Shown: positions 44,807 through 53,892 of the stretch, piece after piece
Position numbering within the stretch: position 1 is the first letter of the stretch
How the letters are laid out: each line of letters opens with the position of its first letter
The notes under the pieces: generated by a model
What the model was told of the DNA's origin: nothing
What the model saw: only the letters and a program-made list of their open reading frames with translations
Databases searched by the model: none
Made by a program: the position numbers and the translations under genes
Assembly: GCF_002479325.1 (NCBI RefSeq)
Contig: NZ_DLMO01000101.1
Location: 1-64,000, forward strand
Source: Brevundimonas sp. UBA7534
GTDB lineage: Bacteria; Pseudomonadota; Alphaproteobacteria; Caulobacterales; Caulobacteraceae
Reading direction: 5' to 3'
Length of the DNA stretch: 64,000 bases

Positions 44807-45985
44807 ATTAGATCGCCGAGACACCTGGGACGCCGCGAGGAGATAGGCGCCGACACCGTAGAGTTGGGTGTCGTCGGCCTCCACCTGATCTGGCGCATAT
44901 CCCACCTGCTGCACCCAGCCGAGCTTTCCGTCCGGGCCGACGGCTGATTCAAGCGCCGTCCAGCCCCGCGCCACGGGCGGCGCGTAGTGCGCCTCCTCCA
45001 GAAAACCGCTGTTGACGCCCCACGCCAGTCCGAAGACGAAGAAGCCCGTGCCGCTCGTCTCCGACGGACCGGAGGGATCCAGCAGGGACACCGGCCAATA
45101 GCCGTCCGCCCGCTGCAACCGAACAATGGCGGCGGACATCTGGCGATAGAGATCGACATATTTCGCGCGGCGCGGATCCGAGGCCGCCAGGGAATCGATC
45201 ACCTTGGCGATGCCGGCGTAGGTCCAGCCGTTGCCTCGGCTCCAGAATATCTTGCGGCCCGCGCCGTCGCGCTGATCCAGAAAGCGGCTATCGCGGAAGT
45301 AGAGGTTTTCCGCAGGGTCGTAGAGGACATCGGTAGCCGCCCAGAATTCACGGTCCGCATGCGCGGCGTAGCGCGGGTCGCCCGTCAGACGCGACAGCTC
45401 GAACCAGACGGGCGGCGCCATGAACAGGGCGTCGCTCCAGCACCAGCGCGCCTGGCACGCCTGCTCGCCGGGCCGATCCTCGAACAGCAGGGAGACGTCG
45501 GACGGAGCGGCCAGCACGGCGTCGAACCGTGCGCGCGTCGGCGCCAGGCGCAGATGTCGCTCCTCGCCATGCGCCCTTGCGGCGGCCCAGACCCAGGCCT
45601 GGCCGATGGCGTCGTCGTCGGCGTGGCGCGGGCGGTCGCCGTACCCCCAGCCGTTCTGGCGGCCGTGCTCGATCACGGCCTCCGCGTACCGCGGCGTTTC
45701 GGCCACGTCGGCGAAGGCGGTCAGGCCGGCGTAGAAGGCCGCCTGGATCCAGTCGGTGGGATCGGCGGTCTGCTGCCGGAAGGTTCGCACGTAGGCGAAA
45801 CTGTCCATCCGGGCCAGTTGCCAGTCGGCCACGCGCGACGCTTGGCGCACCACCGCATCATCGACGGGCCGCTTCGACGCCAGGACGGGCGCGGGGGGCG
45901 GAACGGGGACGGTCGCGCAGCCGCCCACCGCCGCGAAAGCGGTCGCCGCCACCAGTCCGGCGGCGATTTTCGTCCAGATCGTCAC
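44801..45985 (-). CDS. GH105 unsaturated rhamnogalacturonyl/glucuronyl hydrolase, lipoprotein
   Basis: A 394-residue GH88/GH105-family (alpha/alpha)6-barrel enzyme that removes the 4,5-unsaturated uronic acid left at the non-reducing end by lyases. It has a lipoprotein-type signal (AAGLVAATAFAAVGGC, lipobox VGGC). Family motifs include WIQAAFYAGLTAFADV, the active-site Asp segments HADDDAIGQAWVWAA and CWSDALFMAPPVWFELSRLTGD, and IFWSRGNGWTYAGIAKVID and SGTGFFVFGLAWGVNSGFL. GH105 is favoured over GH88 by the RGNGW and TSGTGFF motifs. The product would feed KduI. It is divergent from the TonB receptor, sharing a regulatory region with two operator types. Confidence 0.9.
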   Translation of the reverse strand: MTIWTKIAAGLVAATAFAAVGGCATVPVPPPAPVLASKRPVDDAVVRQASRVADWQLARMDSFAYVRTFRQQTADPTDWIQAAFYAGLTAFADVAETPRYAEAVIEHGRQNGWGYGDRPRHADDDAIGQAWVWAAARAHGEERHLRLAPTRARFDAVLAAPSDVSLLFEDRPGEQACQARWCWSDALFMAPPVWFELSRLTGDPRYAAHADREFWAATDVLYDPAENLYFRDSRFLDQRDGAGRKIFWSRGNGWTYAGIAKVIDSLAASDPRRAKYVDLYRQMSAAIVRLQRADGYWPVSLLDPSGPSETSGTGFFVFGLAWGVNSGFLEEAHYAPPVARGWTALESAVGPDGKLGWVQQVGYAPDQVEADDTQLYGVGAYLLAASQVSRRSNW

Positions 45986-46035
45986 GGTAACCTCCCAGGT
46001 TGTGACCTGGCCACCCTATGGCGGCATCGATTTAT

Positions 46036-46048
46036 TTGGTCAGACCAA
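46036..46048. promoter_or_regulatory. FadR-type GntR operator candidate between GH105 and TonB receptor
   Basis: TTGGTCAGACCAA is a perfect 13-base palindrome containing TGGT-N3-ACCA, in the divergent promoter region of the GH105 and TonB-receptor genes and four bases from an ACCGGT-type operator. It resembles the UxuR/ExuR type of uronate-responsive GntR site. Confidence 0.7.
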
Positions 46049-46051
46049 TCT

Positions 46052-46065
46052 TGTCACCGGTGTCA
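46052..46065. promoter_or_regulatory. LacI-type operator, copy 1 (TonB receptor / GH105)
   Basis: TGTCACCGGTGTCA, a near-perfect palindrome centred on ACCGGT. It is one of five related 14-base sites in this locus (others at 52390, 58622, 61472 and 63389); consensus TGACACCGGTTWCC. Confidence 0.72.
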
Positions 46066-46140
46066 TTTTTGGTCTAGCCTCTGCGACGATACGACACCCG
46101 AGATACGGGTGCGACGGGAAACGCTCAGAGGGGAAGATTC

Positions 46141-48969
46141 ATGACCATTCAATCGAAAGGGCTGCGTTCGGCGCTGCTGGCCTCGGCCGCCTTGGCGATC
46201 GCCGCGCCCGCGCTGGCGCAGGAAGCGCCGCCGTCGACCGAGGCCCAGCCTGCGGCGCAACCGTCCGAGGTCGGGGAGGTGGTCGTCACCGGCATCCGCG
46301 CCACCCAACGGAATTCGACGGCGGTGAAGCGCAACGCCACCGTCATCGTCGACGCCATCGTCAACGAGGAGATCGGGGCCCTGCCCGACAACTCGGTGGC
46401 CGAAACCCTGGAACGCATCGTCGGCGTGACCGCCGACCGCTTCAAGGGGTCCGCGTCCGAAATCTCGATCCGGGGTCTTGGCCCCTATCTCGGCTTCTCC
46501 ACGCTGAACGGACGCGAAGTGTCCAGCGGCAGCGGCGACCGCGCGGTCTCGTTTCAGCAGTTCCCGTCGGAACTGACCAACGGGGTGCTGGTGTACAAGT
46601 CCCAGCAGGCGGATTTCGTCGAAGGCGGGGTCTCCGGCGTCATCGAGCTTCGCACCCTGAGACCGCTGGAATACGGCCGCCGCCGCTTCCAGGCGGAGGG
46701 GCGCCTGAACTACCTGCCCTACGCCGACAAGGCCGACGCCGACATCGGCTCGCGCTTCTCGGCCTCCTATGTCGACCAGTTCGACACCGCCATAGGCGAG
46801 GTGGGGATCGCCCTCGGACTGGCGACCACCGATTCCACGGCGCCGGAGGATTTCTACACCGCGTCGTCCAGCTTCCGGCCCTGCAACAGCATCAATCCCA
46901 GCCCGACCGCCGTGTCGGGGACCGGCACGGGCAACTGCACCTTCACCGTCGGCTCGGCCGATCCGACCTACTTCGTCGCCAACCAGTACAACTTCCGCCA
47001 GTTGAACACCGAGGATACGCGTCGTGCGGTGTCGGGCAATTTGCAGTGGCGACCGAACGACCGGTGGGACTTCAACCTGGACCTGCAGCTGTCCAGCCGC
47101 ACCTCGTTCGAGGACCGGCATGACCTGTCGATCGCCGAAGGTCGACGCGGCATCTCCCCGATCGACCTGGCGGACAACGGCGCCCTGCTGAGCTGGGCCG
47201 GCAACAGCTATCTGGAGACGGTGGCGACCGAGCGCACCCGCGACGAGGACTACGCCGGAGGCGGCCTGAACATCAAATATCAGGTCACGGACAATCTGGC
47301 CGTGATCGGCGACATGTCCTATTCGCGCACGCATCGCAACCAGGTGGACTTCGCCTCGCGCCTGCGCAGCAACACCCTGTTCGGGCCCAGCGGACGGGTG
47401 GCCTACACCTTCGACCAGTCGTCCAGCGACATCCCGGTGGTTCAATTCCTGAATCCCATCGACCTGAACGATCATGACGCCTTCACGGGCAACGCCTACG
47501 CCCGTCGAGCGCTGGAGGACCGGGTCGACGAGATCGCCGCCGCTCGGTTGGACCTCGTCTATGACCGGACCGGCTTCTGGGAGCAGTTGAAGGTCGGCGC
47601 CCGCTACTCGGAGCACAACCGCGTCACGGATCTGGACAACGACAACAACCTGGAAAGCATCCCCGCCGCCAACACCCTGGCGGGCAACCAGAACTGCCGC
47701 ATCGACAATGTCGTCAACGACTGGGGCGAGGACAGCGGCACCAATATTTCCAGCTGGGCCCAGTTCGACACCCGGTGCCTCTACGCCGCCTTCGCGGGAA
47801 CCGAGGATCTGGGGCCGCTGCCGGACGCCCGCAGCGCCAGCGATCTGGACATCCAGGAGAACATCTCGGCCGCCTACGTGATGGGCAGCTTCCGCACCGA
47901 GCTTGGCGGGATCCCGATCACCGGGAACCTGGGCGTTCGTTACGTGAAGACAGACGTGACATCGCAGGGGTGGCGCGGCGCCTACACCCTAATCACCACG
48001 GTCGATCCGCTGACCCAGGTCCCGTCCTACAGGCTGGATCCCATCGCCGGCAGCTTCGATCCGCTGACCATCGAGCATTCCTACGAGAATGTCCTGCCCA
48101 GCCTGAACTTCAACGCCGAACTGCGCGACAACCTGTTCCTGCGCGGCGCGGTCTACAAGGCGATCTCGCGCACCAACATCGAGGATCTGGGCGCCGGGCG
48201 CACCCTGATCACGGACGGCGACGCGGCGACGCCGGAGGAGGCGCTGGCGGGCGCCTCGGGCGGCAATCCGCGGCTGGAGCCGCTGGAATCCACCAACTTC
48301 GACCTGTCGCTGGAATACTATCCGGACCCCGACACCAGCTTCTCGTTCGCGGTCTACGACAAGACCATCAAGACCGCGGTGGTCCCGGCCGAGCTCAGCA
48401 GCCTGACCGAGACCTTCGTCATCGACGGGATCAGCTACACAGTGCCGGTCGCCCAAGAGACCAACAGCGACGAGGAGGCCTATCTGCGCGGCTTCGAGGT
48501 GGCGGCCAACAAGTCCTTCACCAATCTGCCTGCGCCGTTCGACGGCTTGGGCGTCCAGGCCAGCTACACCTACGCCGACAGCGACTTCGAATATGACGAT
48601 CCGTCGGCGGTCGATCCGGCCAATCCGCTGGCGCAGTTCACCGATCCGGTCAGCATCCCCGGCCTGTCCAAGCACGTGGCGACCTTCACCGGCTATTATG
48701 AGAGGGGGCCGCTGTCGCTGCGGGCGGTGTACAAGTTCCGGTCGGGATACTTCAAGCCTTCGGGCCTGACGGCCATCCGGACGGTGGAAGACGCCGGCTA
48801 CCTGGACTTCTCGGCCTACTACAACGTCACCGACAACGTGCAGCTGAAGTTCCAGGCCATCAACATCGGCGACGAACACCAGGTGATGTACCGGCCTGTC
48901 GCCGGAAGCCTGGCGGAATCCAGCTATTTCGGGCCGAGCTACTTCGTCGGCGTGCGGCTGCGCTACTGA
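46141..48969 (+). CDS. TonB-dependent receptor (Caulobacter/Xanthomonas type)
   Basis: A 942-residue outer-membrane transporter. Signal peptide (LLASAALAIAAPALAQ), a short linker with a TonB-box-like EVVVTGIRA near residue 47, plug domain (NSVAETLERIVGVTADRF, EISIRGLGPYLGFSTLNGREVSSG, GVSGVIELRTLRPLEYG), then a 22-strand barrel with the long carbohydrate-type loops and a C-terminal aromatic strand ending FVGVRLRY. Architecture fits the TonB-Xanth-Caul subfamily that imports oligosaccharides. The lyase and hydrolase neighbours indicate uronic-acid oligomers as cargo (inference). A 6-base-pair hairpin (46095-46100 / 46106-46111) sits in the leader. Its stop overlaps the next start (TGATG). Confidence 0.95.
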   Translation: MTIQSKGLRSALLASAALAIAAPALAQEAPPSTEAQPAAQPSEVGEVVVTGIRATQRNSTAVKRNATVIVDAIVNEEIGALPDNSVAETLERIVGVTADRFKGSASEISIRGLGPYLGFSTLNGREVSSGSGDRAVSFQQFPSELTNGVLVYKSQQADFVEGGVSGVIELRTLRPLEYGRRRFQAEGRLNYLPYADKADADIGSRFSASYVDQFDTAIGEVGIALGLATTDSTAPEDFYTASSSFRPCNSINPSPTAVSGTGTGNCTFTVGSADPTYFVANQYNFRQLNTEDTRRAVSGNLQWRPNDRWDFNLDLQLSSRTSFEDRHDLSIAEGRRGISPIDLADNGALLSWAGNSYLETVATERTRDEDYAGGGLNIKYQVTDNLAVIGDMSYSRTHRNQVDFASRLRSNTLFGPSGRVAYTFDQSSSDIPVVQFLNPIDLNDHDAFTGNAYARRALEDRVDEIAAARLDLVYDRTGFWEQLKVGARYSEHNRVTDLDNDNNLESIPAANTLAGNQNCRIDNVVNDWGEDSGTNISSWAQFDTRCLYAAFAGTEDLGPLPDARSASDLDIQENISAAYVMGSFRTELGGIPITGNLGVRYVKTDVTSQGWRGAYTLITTVDPLTQVPSYRLDPIAGSFDPLTIEHSYENVLPSLNFNAELRDNLFLRGAVYKAISRTNIEDLGAGRTLITDGDAATPEEALAGASGGNPRLEPLESTNFDLSLEYYPDPDTSFSFAVYDKTIKTAVVPAELSSLTETFVIDGISYTVPVAQETNSDEEAYLRGFEVAANKSFTNLPAPFDGLGVQASYTYADSDFEYDDPSAVDPANPLAQFTDPVSIPGLSKHVATFTGYYERGPLSLRAVYKFRSGYFKPSGLTAIRTVEDAGYLDFSAYYNVTDNVQLKFQAINIGDEHQVMYRPVAGSLAESSYFGPSYFVGVRLRY

Positions 48970-50237
48970 TGGGCGGGCGTCGGTTCCTGGCGGTCCTGGC
49001 GGCGAGCGGCGTCGCCGCGACCGCCATGACGGCCCAGGCCGCGGCTCCGACCTGTCGGGGCTCTGACGGCTACGCCGCCGCTTTCGAGGGGCGTCGGACC
49101 TTTCTGTGGCGGCCCGACGGGCTGGAAGCCGCCCGTCAGCGCCTCGCCGCCGGCGACGCCGCGCTGCAGCCGGCCTGGGCGCGACTGAAGGCGCGCGCCG
49201 ATGAGGCGCTGGAGCGCGCGCCATACACGGTGGTCGACAAGACCATGACGCCGGCCAGCGGCGACAAGCGCGACTATATGAGCATGGGCCCCTACTGGTG
49301 GCCCGATCCGTCCAAGCCCGACGGCCTGCCCTATATCCGCCGCGACGGCCGCTTCAATCCCGAGCGGGACGGCGACGGCTTCGACGTGACGGACCTGGAG
49401 AACCTGAGCCAGGACGTCCAGGCCCTGGCCCTGGCGCATTACTTCACCGGCGACCGGCGCTACGCCGACAAGGCCGCGCAGATGATCCGGGTCTGGTTCC
49501 TGGATCCCGCGACGAGGATGAACCCGAACTTCAACCACGGCCAGGCGGTGCCGGGTCGGGTGTCGGGGCGCGCCGAGGGGGTGATCGACGCCCACCGCCT
49601 GGCGCGGGTGGTGGAGGCCGCCGGCCTGCTGGAGCCGACCGGCGCGCTGACGCCGGGCGACCAGTCGGAGCTGAAGACCTGGTTCGGCGACCTCGTCGAA
49701 TGGATGGCGACCAGCCCGATCGGGCGCGAGGAGCGCGCGGCCCGCAACAACCACGGCCTCTACTATGACACCCTCATCACCCATTTCGCGCTGTTCGCCG
49801 GTCTGGACGAGGTGGCGCGGGTCGTCAGCGAACGCGCCGCCGGTGATCGCCTGGACGCCCAGATCGCGCCCGACGGGAGTTGGCCTCACGAACTGAGCCG
49901 CTCCCGCTCGTTGCACTATTCGACCTGGACCATGGCCGCCGCCTTCGATCTGGCCGACGAGGCGCGGTGTGTCGATGTCGACCTTTGGAACCATCGCGGC
50001 CCGGATGGGCGGTCGCTGCGCGCGGCGACGGACTTCCTGGCCGCCTGGGCCGGCCGAGAGCAGGATTGGCCTTGGCCCGAACTGGACAAGACCGAGACCC
50101 AAAGCCTCTATGAGGTGCTGTTGCGCGCGGCCCGCGAATGGAACGAGCCGGCCTATGCGGCCAAGGCCCAGCTCTATGCGCAACGCCACGCCGACCTGGA
50201 CCTGAACCTGCGCGTGCCGCCGCATGCGGAGGACTGA
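48969..50237 (+). CDS. Alginate-lyase-domain polysaccharide lyase (PL38-like)
   Basis: A 422-residue exported protein with signal peptide (FLAVLAASGVAATAMTAQA) and an alginate_lyase (PF05426-type) (alpha/alpha) toroid. The diagnostic stretch DYMSMGPYWWPDPSKPDGLPYIRRDGRFNPE occurs near residue 100, followed by NPNFNHGQAVPGRVSGRAEGVIDAHRLARVVEA, ERAARNNHGLYYDTLITHFALFAG with catalytic-type Asn-His, and DGSWPHELSRSRSLHYSTWTMAAAFDLA with Tyr. This combination is found in PL38 and related families active on glucuronan or alginate-like polymers; substrate is not certain. The start codon overlaps the TonB-receptor stop (TGATG), so the two are translationally coupled. Confidence 0.85.
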   Translation: MGGRRFLAVLAASGVAATAMTAQAAAPTCRGSDGYAAAFEGRRTFLWRPDGLEAARQRLAAGDAALQPAWARLKARADEALERAPYTVVDKTMTPASGDKRDYMSMGPYWWPDPSKPDGLPYIRRDGRFNPERDGDGFDVTDLENLSQDVQALALAHYFTGDRRYADKAAQMIRVWFLDPATRMNPNFNHGQAVPGRVSGRAEGVIDAHRLARVVEAAGLLEPTGALTPGDQSELKTWFGDLVEWMATSPIGREERAARNNHGLYYDTLITHFALFAGLDEVARVVSERAAGDRLDAQIAPDGSWPHELSRSRSLHYSTWTMAAAFDLADEARCVDVDLWNHRGPDGRSLRAATDFLAAWAGREQDWPWPELDKTETQSLYEVLLRAAREWNEPAYAAKAQLYAQRHADLDLNLRVPPHAED

Positions 50238-50241
50238 AGCG

Positions 50242-51003
50242 TCAGATCGCCGTGCGTCGCGCCAGCTCCTGACGACGGGCGGCGACGTCGTTGCGGGCCC
50301 GCTCCAAGGCGTCGACCTCGGTCGCGGTCAGCAGGTCGTCGATGACATGACCCAGATGCCTGCGCATGGCGTCCCGGGCGCGAGCAGCGTCACGGGCCTT
50401 GAGGGCGTCCAGGATCGCTCGATGATCCTCGATAAGAGGCCTGACCCCGACCGCTCGGCCGCGCTCCAGCATGGCGGCGCAGAGGGGCGAGCGGTAGCGC
50501 AGGTCCCACAGGTTCTCCACCACCATGACCATGGCCGCGTTGCGCGTCGACTGGGCGATGGCGACGTGAAAACGCCGGTCCGCGGCCTCTCCGGTGAACC
50601 CGCCGAAGGCGTTCTCGTCGATCATCTGCAGCAGGATCGATTCCATCTCGACCAGTTCGGCGTCGGTGATGGTGGTGGCCGCCAGGGCGCAGACTTCCCC
50701 TTCGAACAGTCGACGGGATTCCGTCAGCTCGAAGGCGCCGATATCCAGTTCGGGCGCCGGGGCGTCGGGCCGCGCATCGGTCACATAGACGCCCGACCCC
50801 TGGCGCGTCTCGACCAGCCCGCGAATCTCCAGGGCGATCATGGCTTCGCGCACGGTCGGCCGACTGACGCCGAACTCTTCGGCCAGGTCGCGCTCCGAAG
50901 GCAGGCGGCCGCCCGCCCGATAGCGGCCCTGCTCGATGGCGTTCGCGATCGCGCCGGCGACCTGCTGATAGAGTTTTCGAGTGTCCGCCGTCGAAGTGGT
51001 CAT
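50242..51003 (-). CDS. GntR/FadR-family transcriptional regulator of uronate genes
   Basis: A 253-residue regulator with an N-terminal winged helix (QQVAGAIANAIEQGRYRAGGRLPSERDLAEEFGVSRPTVREAMIALEIRGLVETRQGSGVYV) and a C-terminal FCD effector domain. The FCD domain has LFEGEVCALAATTITDAELVEMESIL, a metal-ligand-type AADRRFHVAIAQSTRNAAMVMVVENLW (Asp/His) and EDHRAILDALKARDAARARDAMRRHLGHV (His). E. coli ExuR and UxuR are of this class and respond to uronates or aldonates. The ATG at 51001-51003 is divergent from the mannonate dehydratase gene. TGGT-N3-ACCA sites at 44796 and 46036 are its likely operators. Confidence 0.93.
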   Translation of the reverse strand: MTTSTADTRKLYQQVAGAIANAIEQGRYRAGGRLPSERDLAEEFGVSRPTVREAMIALEIRGLVETRQGSGVYVTDARPDAPAPELDIGAFELTESRRLFEGEVCALAATTITDAELVEMESILLQMIDENAFGGFTGEAADRRFHVAIAQSTRNAAMVMVVENLWDLRYRSPLCAAMLERGRAVGVRPLIEDHRAILDALKARDAARARDAMRRHLGHVIDDLLTATEVDALERARNDVAARRQELARRTAI

Positions 51004-51071
51004 GCCGATAACAGAGTAGCTTGCCACCAGCGGTCAGGCCAGCGCCGGCCGCGACGAGAAGTGTGTTTTCG

Positions 51072-52313
51072 ATGACGACCTTGCCTTCCACCGCCATCAG
51101 CGACCTGTCGATCGTCGACGCCCGCGTTATCGTGACCTGTCCGGGCCGCAACTTCGCGACGCTGAAGATCGAGACCGGGGGCGGTCTGACGGGGGTCGGC
51201 GACGCGACGCTGAACGGCCGCGAGCTGGCGGTGGCCAGCTATCTGAACGATCATGTCATTCCGTGCCTGATCGGCCGCGACGCGCACCGCATCGAGGATA
51301 CGTGGCAGTATCTGTACAAGGGCGGATACTGGCGGCGCGGCCCGGTGACCATGTCGGCCATCGCCGCCGTCGACATGGCGCTGTGGGACATCAAGGCCAA
51401 GGCCGCGGGCCTGCCCCTGTACCAGCTGCTCGGCGGGGCGTGCCGCGACGGCGTGACGGTCTATGGCCACGCCAATGGCGAGACGGTCGAACAGACCGTC
51501 GCCGAGGCGAAGAGGTACGCCGAGATGGGCTATAAGGCGATCCGCCTGCAGTCCGGCGTGCCGGGGTTGAAGTCCACCTACGGCGTGTCCGGGACCTTCG
51601 GCTACTACGAGCCGGCCGACGCCGATCTGCCGACGGAGAACATGTGGTCCAGCGAGAAATATCTTCGCTCGGTCCCGGCCTTGTTCCAGGCCGCGCGCGA
51701 AGCGCTGGGATGGGATGTTCACCTGCTGCACGACATCCACCACCGCCTGACGCCGATCGAGGCGGGGCGGCTGGGCAGGGATCTGGAGCCGTATCGACCC
51801 TTCTGGCTGGAAGATCCGACCCCCGCCGAGGACCAGGCCGCTTTCCGGCTGATCCGGCAGCACACCACCACGCCGCTGGCCACCGGCGAAATCTTCAACA
51901 CCATCTGGGACTGCAAGCAGCTGATCGAAGAGCGGTTGATCGACTATATCCGCGCCACGGTGGTCCATGCGGGCGGTATCACCCACCTGCGGCGGATCGC
52001 GGCGCTGGCCGATCTCTACGGCGTTCGCACGGGGTGTCACGGGGCCACCGACCTGTCGCCGATCTCGATGGCGGCGGCGCTGCATTTCGGCCTGTCCATT
52101 CCGAACTTCGGCATCCAGGAGTATATGCGCCATACGGCCGAGACCGACGCGGTCTTCCCTCACGGCTACAGCTTCTCGGAAGGCGTGCTGCATCCCGGCG
52201 ACCAGCCTGGACTGGGTGTCGACATCGACGAAACCCTGGCGGGTCAGCATCCCTACAGCCGCGCCTATCTGCCCGTGAATCGTCTCGAGGACGGGACGCT
52301 GCACAGCTGGTGA
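51072..52313 (+). CDS. manD: D-mannonate dehydratase ManD
   Basis: Enolase-superfamily enzyme dehydrating D-mannonate to 2-keto-3-deoxygluconate (KDG). The 413-residue product is very close in pattern to the characterised Novosphingobium Man[83 protein letters not shown]. It also has the ManD-specific [15 protein letters not shown] insertion, [11 protein letters not shown] (metal-ligand Asp), [21 protein letters not shown] and the catalytic His in [14 protein letters not shown]. All functional residues seem present. ATG at 51072 is preceded by a 68-base gap to the divergent GntR gene. Confidence 0.95.
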   Translation: MTTLPSTAISDLSIVDARVIVTCPGRNFATLKIETGGGLTGVGDATLNGRELAVASYLNDHVIPCLIGRDAHRIEDTWQYLYKGGYWRRGPVTMSAIAAVDMALWDIKAKAAGLPLYQLLGGACRDGVTVYGHANGETVEQTVAEAKRYAEMGYKAIRLQSGVPGLKSTYGVSGTFGYYEPADADLPTENMWSSEKYLRSVPALFQAAREALGWDVHLLHDIHHRLTPIEAGRLGRDLEPYRPFWLEDPTPAEDQAAFRLIRQHTTTPLATGEIFNTIWDCKQLIEERLIDYIRATVVHAGGITHLRRIAALADLYGVRTGCHGATDLSPISMAAALHFGLSIPNFGIQEYMRHTAETDAVFPHGYSFSEGVLHPGDQPGLGVDIDETLAGQHPYSRAYLPVNRLEDGTLHSW

Positions 52314-52389
52314 GGGCCTCGAACTCGCCCCTCCCTGCGACGGCGCGGTTACCCTGAACGGCGGCGGCGCGTCGCCGTCTCGTTGTCAC

Positions 52390-52403
52390 GGTAACCGGTG
52401 TCT
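52390..52403. promoter_or_regulatory. LacI-type operator, copy 2 (uxaC operon)
   Basis: GGTAACCGGTGTCT, reading AGACACCGGTTACC on the other strand, lies 73 bases upstream of the uxaC start. It matches the locus consensus at 13 of 14 positions. Confidence 0.72.
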
Positions 52404-52476
52404 TTTTGTCGCCGGTCGGTTTATCTGTCTGGCGCGCGCTGTCGAACGCGGCGCCGCCGAGAGCCGAAGGACGATC

Positions 52477-53892
52477 ATGCCCAAGCCCCTGAGACTTCAT
52501 CCGGACCGCCTGTTTTCGTCGGATCCGCAGACGCGCGACGTCGCGCGCCGGCTTTACGCCGAGGTCAAGGACCTGCCGATCGTCAGCCCGCACGGCCATA
52601 CCGATCCGTCCTGGTTCGCGCTCAACGAACCCTTCGCCAATCCGGCTGAACTGCTGATCACGCCCGACCACTATGTCTTTCGCATGCTCTACAGCCAGGG
52701 CGTGGCGATGGAGGACCTGGGGGTGCCGCGCGCCGACGGCGGGGCGGTGGAGACCGATCCGCGCAAGATCTGGCGCCGCTTCGCCGAGAACTATCACCTG
52801 TTCCGGGGCACGCCGTCGCGCATCTGGCACGACTGGGTCTATTCGGAGATCTTCGGCATCGACGTGCAGCTCTCGGCCGAGACGGCGGACCACTATTACG
52901 ACGTGATGGAAGCGGCGCTGAAGACCGACGCCTTTCGCCCGCGCGCCCTGTTCGACCGCTACAACATCGAGGTTCTGACCACGACGGAGTCGCCGCTCGA
53001 TGAGCTGAAGCACCACAAGACGATCCGCGAGTCGGGCTGGAAGGGCCGGGTGCTGACCGCCTATCGCCCCGACCCCGTGCTGGACCCGGACTACGAGGGC
53101 TTCCGCGACAATCTGAAGGTGCTGGCCGACCAGACGGGCCAAGATACGACGACCTGGGCCGGATACCTTGAGGCGCTGCGGGTCCGCCGCGTCTTCTTCG
53201 CCTCGATGGGCGCGACCTCGACCGATCACGGTCATCCGACCGCCTTCACCGCCGATCTGCCGAAGGCGGAGGCCGAGGCGCTATTCGCCCGCGTCTCGAC
53301 CGGGTCGGCGACGGCCGAGGACGCCGAGCTGTTCCGCGGCCAGATGCTGACCGAGATGGCCGCCATGTCGGTGGAGGACGGGCTGGTCATGCAGCTGCAC
53401 CCCGGCTCGTTCCGCAATCACAACGGCTTCGTCTTCGGCCGCTTCGGCCGCGACAAGGGCGCCGACATCCCGACCCAGACCGACTATGTCCACGCGCTGA
53501 AGCCGCTCTTGGACCGGTTCGGGTCCGACCGGCGCCTGACCCTGATCCTCTTTACTCTCGACGAGACCAGCTACAGCCGTGAGCTGGCCACGCTGGTGGG
53601 ACACTACCCGGCCCTGCGCGCCGGGCCGCCGTGGTGGTTCCACGACGCGCCGGAAGGCATGCGCCGGTTCCGCGAGCAGATGACCGAGACGGCCGGCTTC
53701 TACAACACCGTCGGCTTCAACGACGACACCCGCGCCTTCCTGTCGATCCCGGCGCGGCACGACGTGGCGCGGCGAATGGATTGCGGCTGGCTGGCCCAGC
53801 TGGTCGTCGAACATCGGCTGGACGAGGACGAGGCGCACGAGGTGGCCCGCGCCCTGACCTATGACCTGGTGAAGGCGGCCTACAAGCTGTGA
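52477..53892 (+). CDS. uxaC: Uronate isomerase (glucuronate/galacturonate isomerase)
   Basis: Amidohydrolase-superfamily enzyme converting D-glucuronate to D-fructuronate and D-galacturonate to D-tagaturonate. The 471-residue product has the N-terminal metal-binding-like VSPHGHTDPSWF (His-x-His), FENYHLFRGTPSRIWHDWV in mid-N, TTTESPLDELKHHKTIRESGW, ATSTDHGHPTAF, MQLHPGSFRNHN, and near the C-terminus WWFHDAPEGMRRFREQMTETAGFYNTVGFNDDTRAFLSIPARHDVARRM, the strongest family signature. It heads a uxaC-reductase-uxaA operon and its stop overlaps the next start (GTGA). Confidence 0.97.
   Translation: MPKPLRLHPDRLFSSDPQTRDVARRLYAEVKDLPIVSPHGHTDPSWFALNEPFANPAELLITPDHYVFRMLYSQGVAMEDLGVPRADGGAVETDPRKIWRRFAENYHLFRGTPSRIWHDWVYSEIFGIDVQLSAETADHYYDVMEAALKTDAFRPRALFDRYNIEVLTTTESPLDELKHHKTIRESGWKGRVLTAYRPDPVLDPDYEGFRDNLKVLADQTGQDTTTWAGYLEALRVRRVFFASMGATSTDHGHPTAFTADLPKAEAEALFARVSTGSATAEDAELFRGQMLTEMAAMSVEDGLVMQLHPGSFRNHNGFVFGRFGRDKGADIPTQTDYVHALKPLLDRFGSDRRLTLILFTLDETSYSRELATLVGHYPALRAGPPWWFHDAPEGMRRFREQMTETAGFYNTVGFNDDTRAFLSIPARHDVARRMDCGWLAQLVVEHRLDEDEAHEVARALTYDLVKAAYKL

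Noticed and set aside
51004..51071. GntR operator in the gntR-manD divergent region
   Set aside because: The best candidate, TGGTCATGCCG at the gntR start codon, matches only six of the eight half-site bases, so I did not annotate it.
52338..52380. Terminator after manD
   Set aside because: Short GACGGCG / CGCCGTC arms are present but far apart with a GC-rich interior and no U-run; too weak to call.
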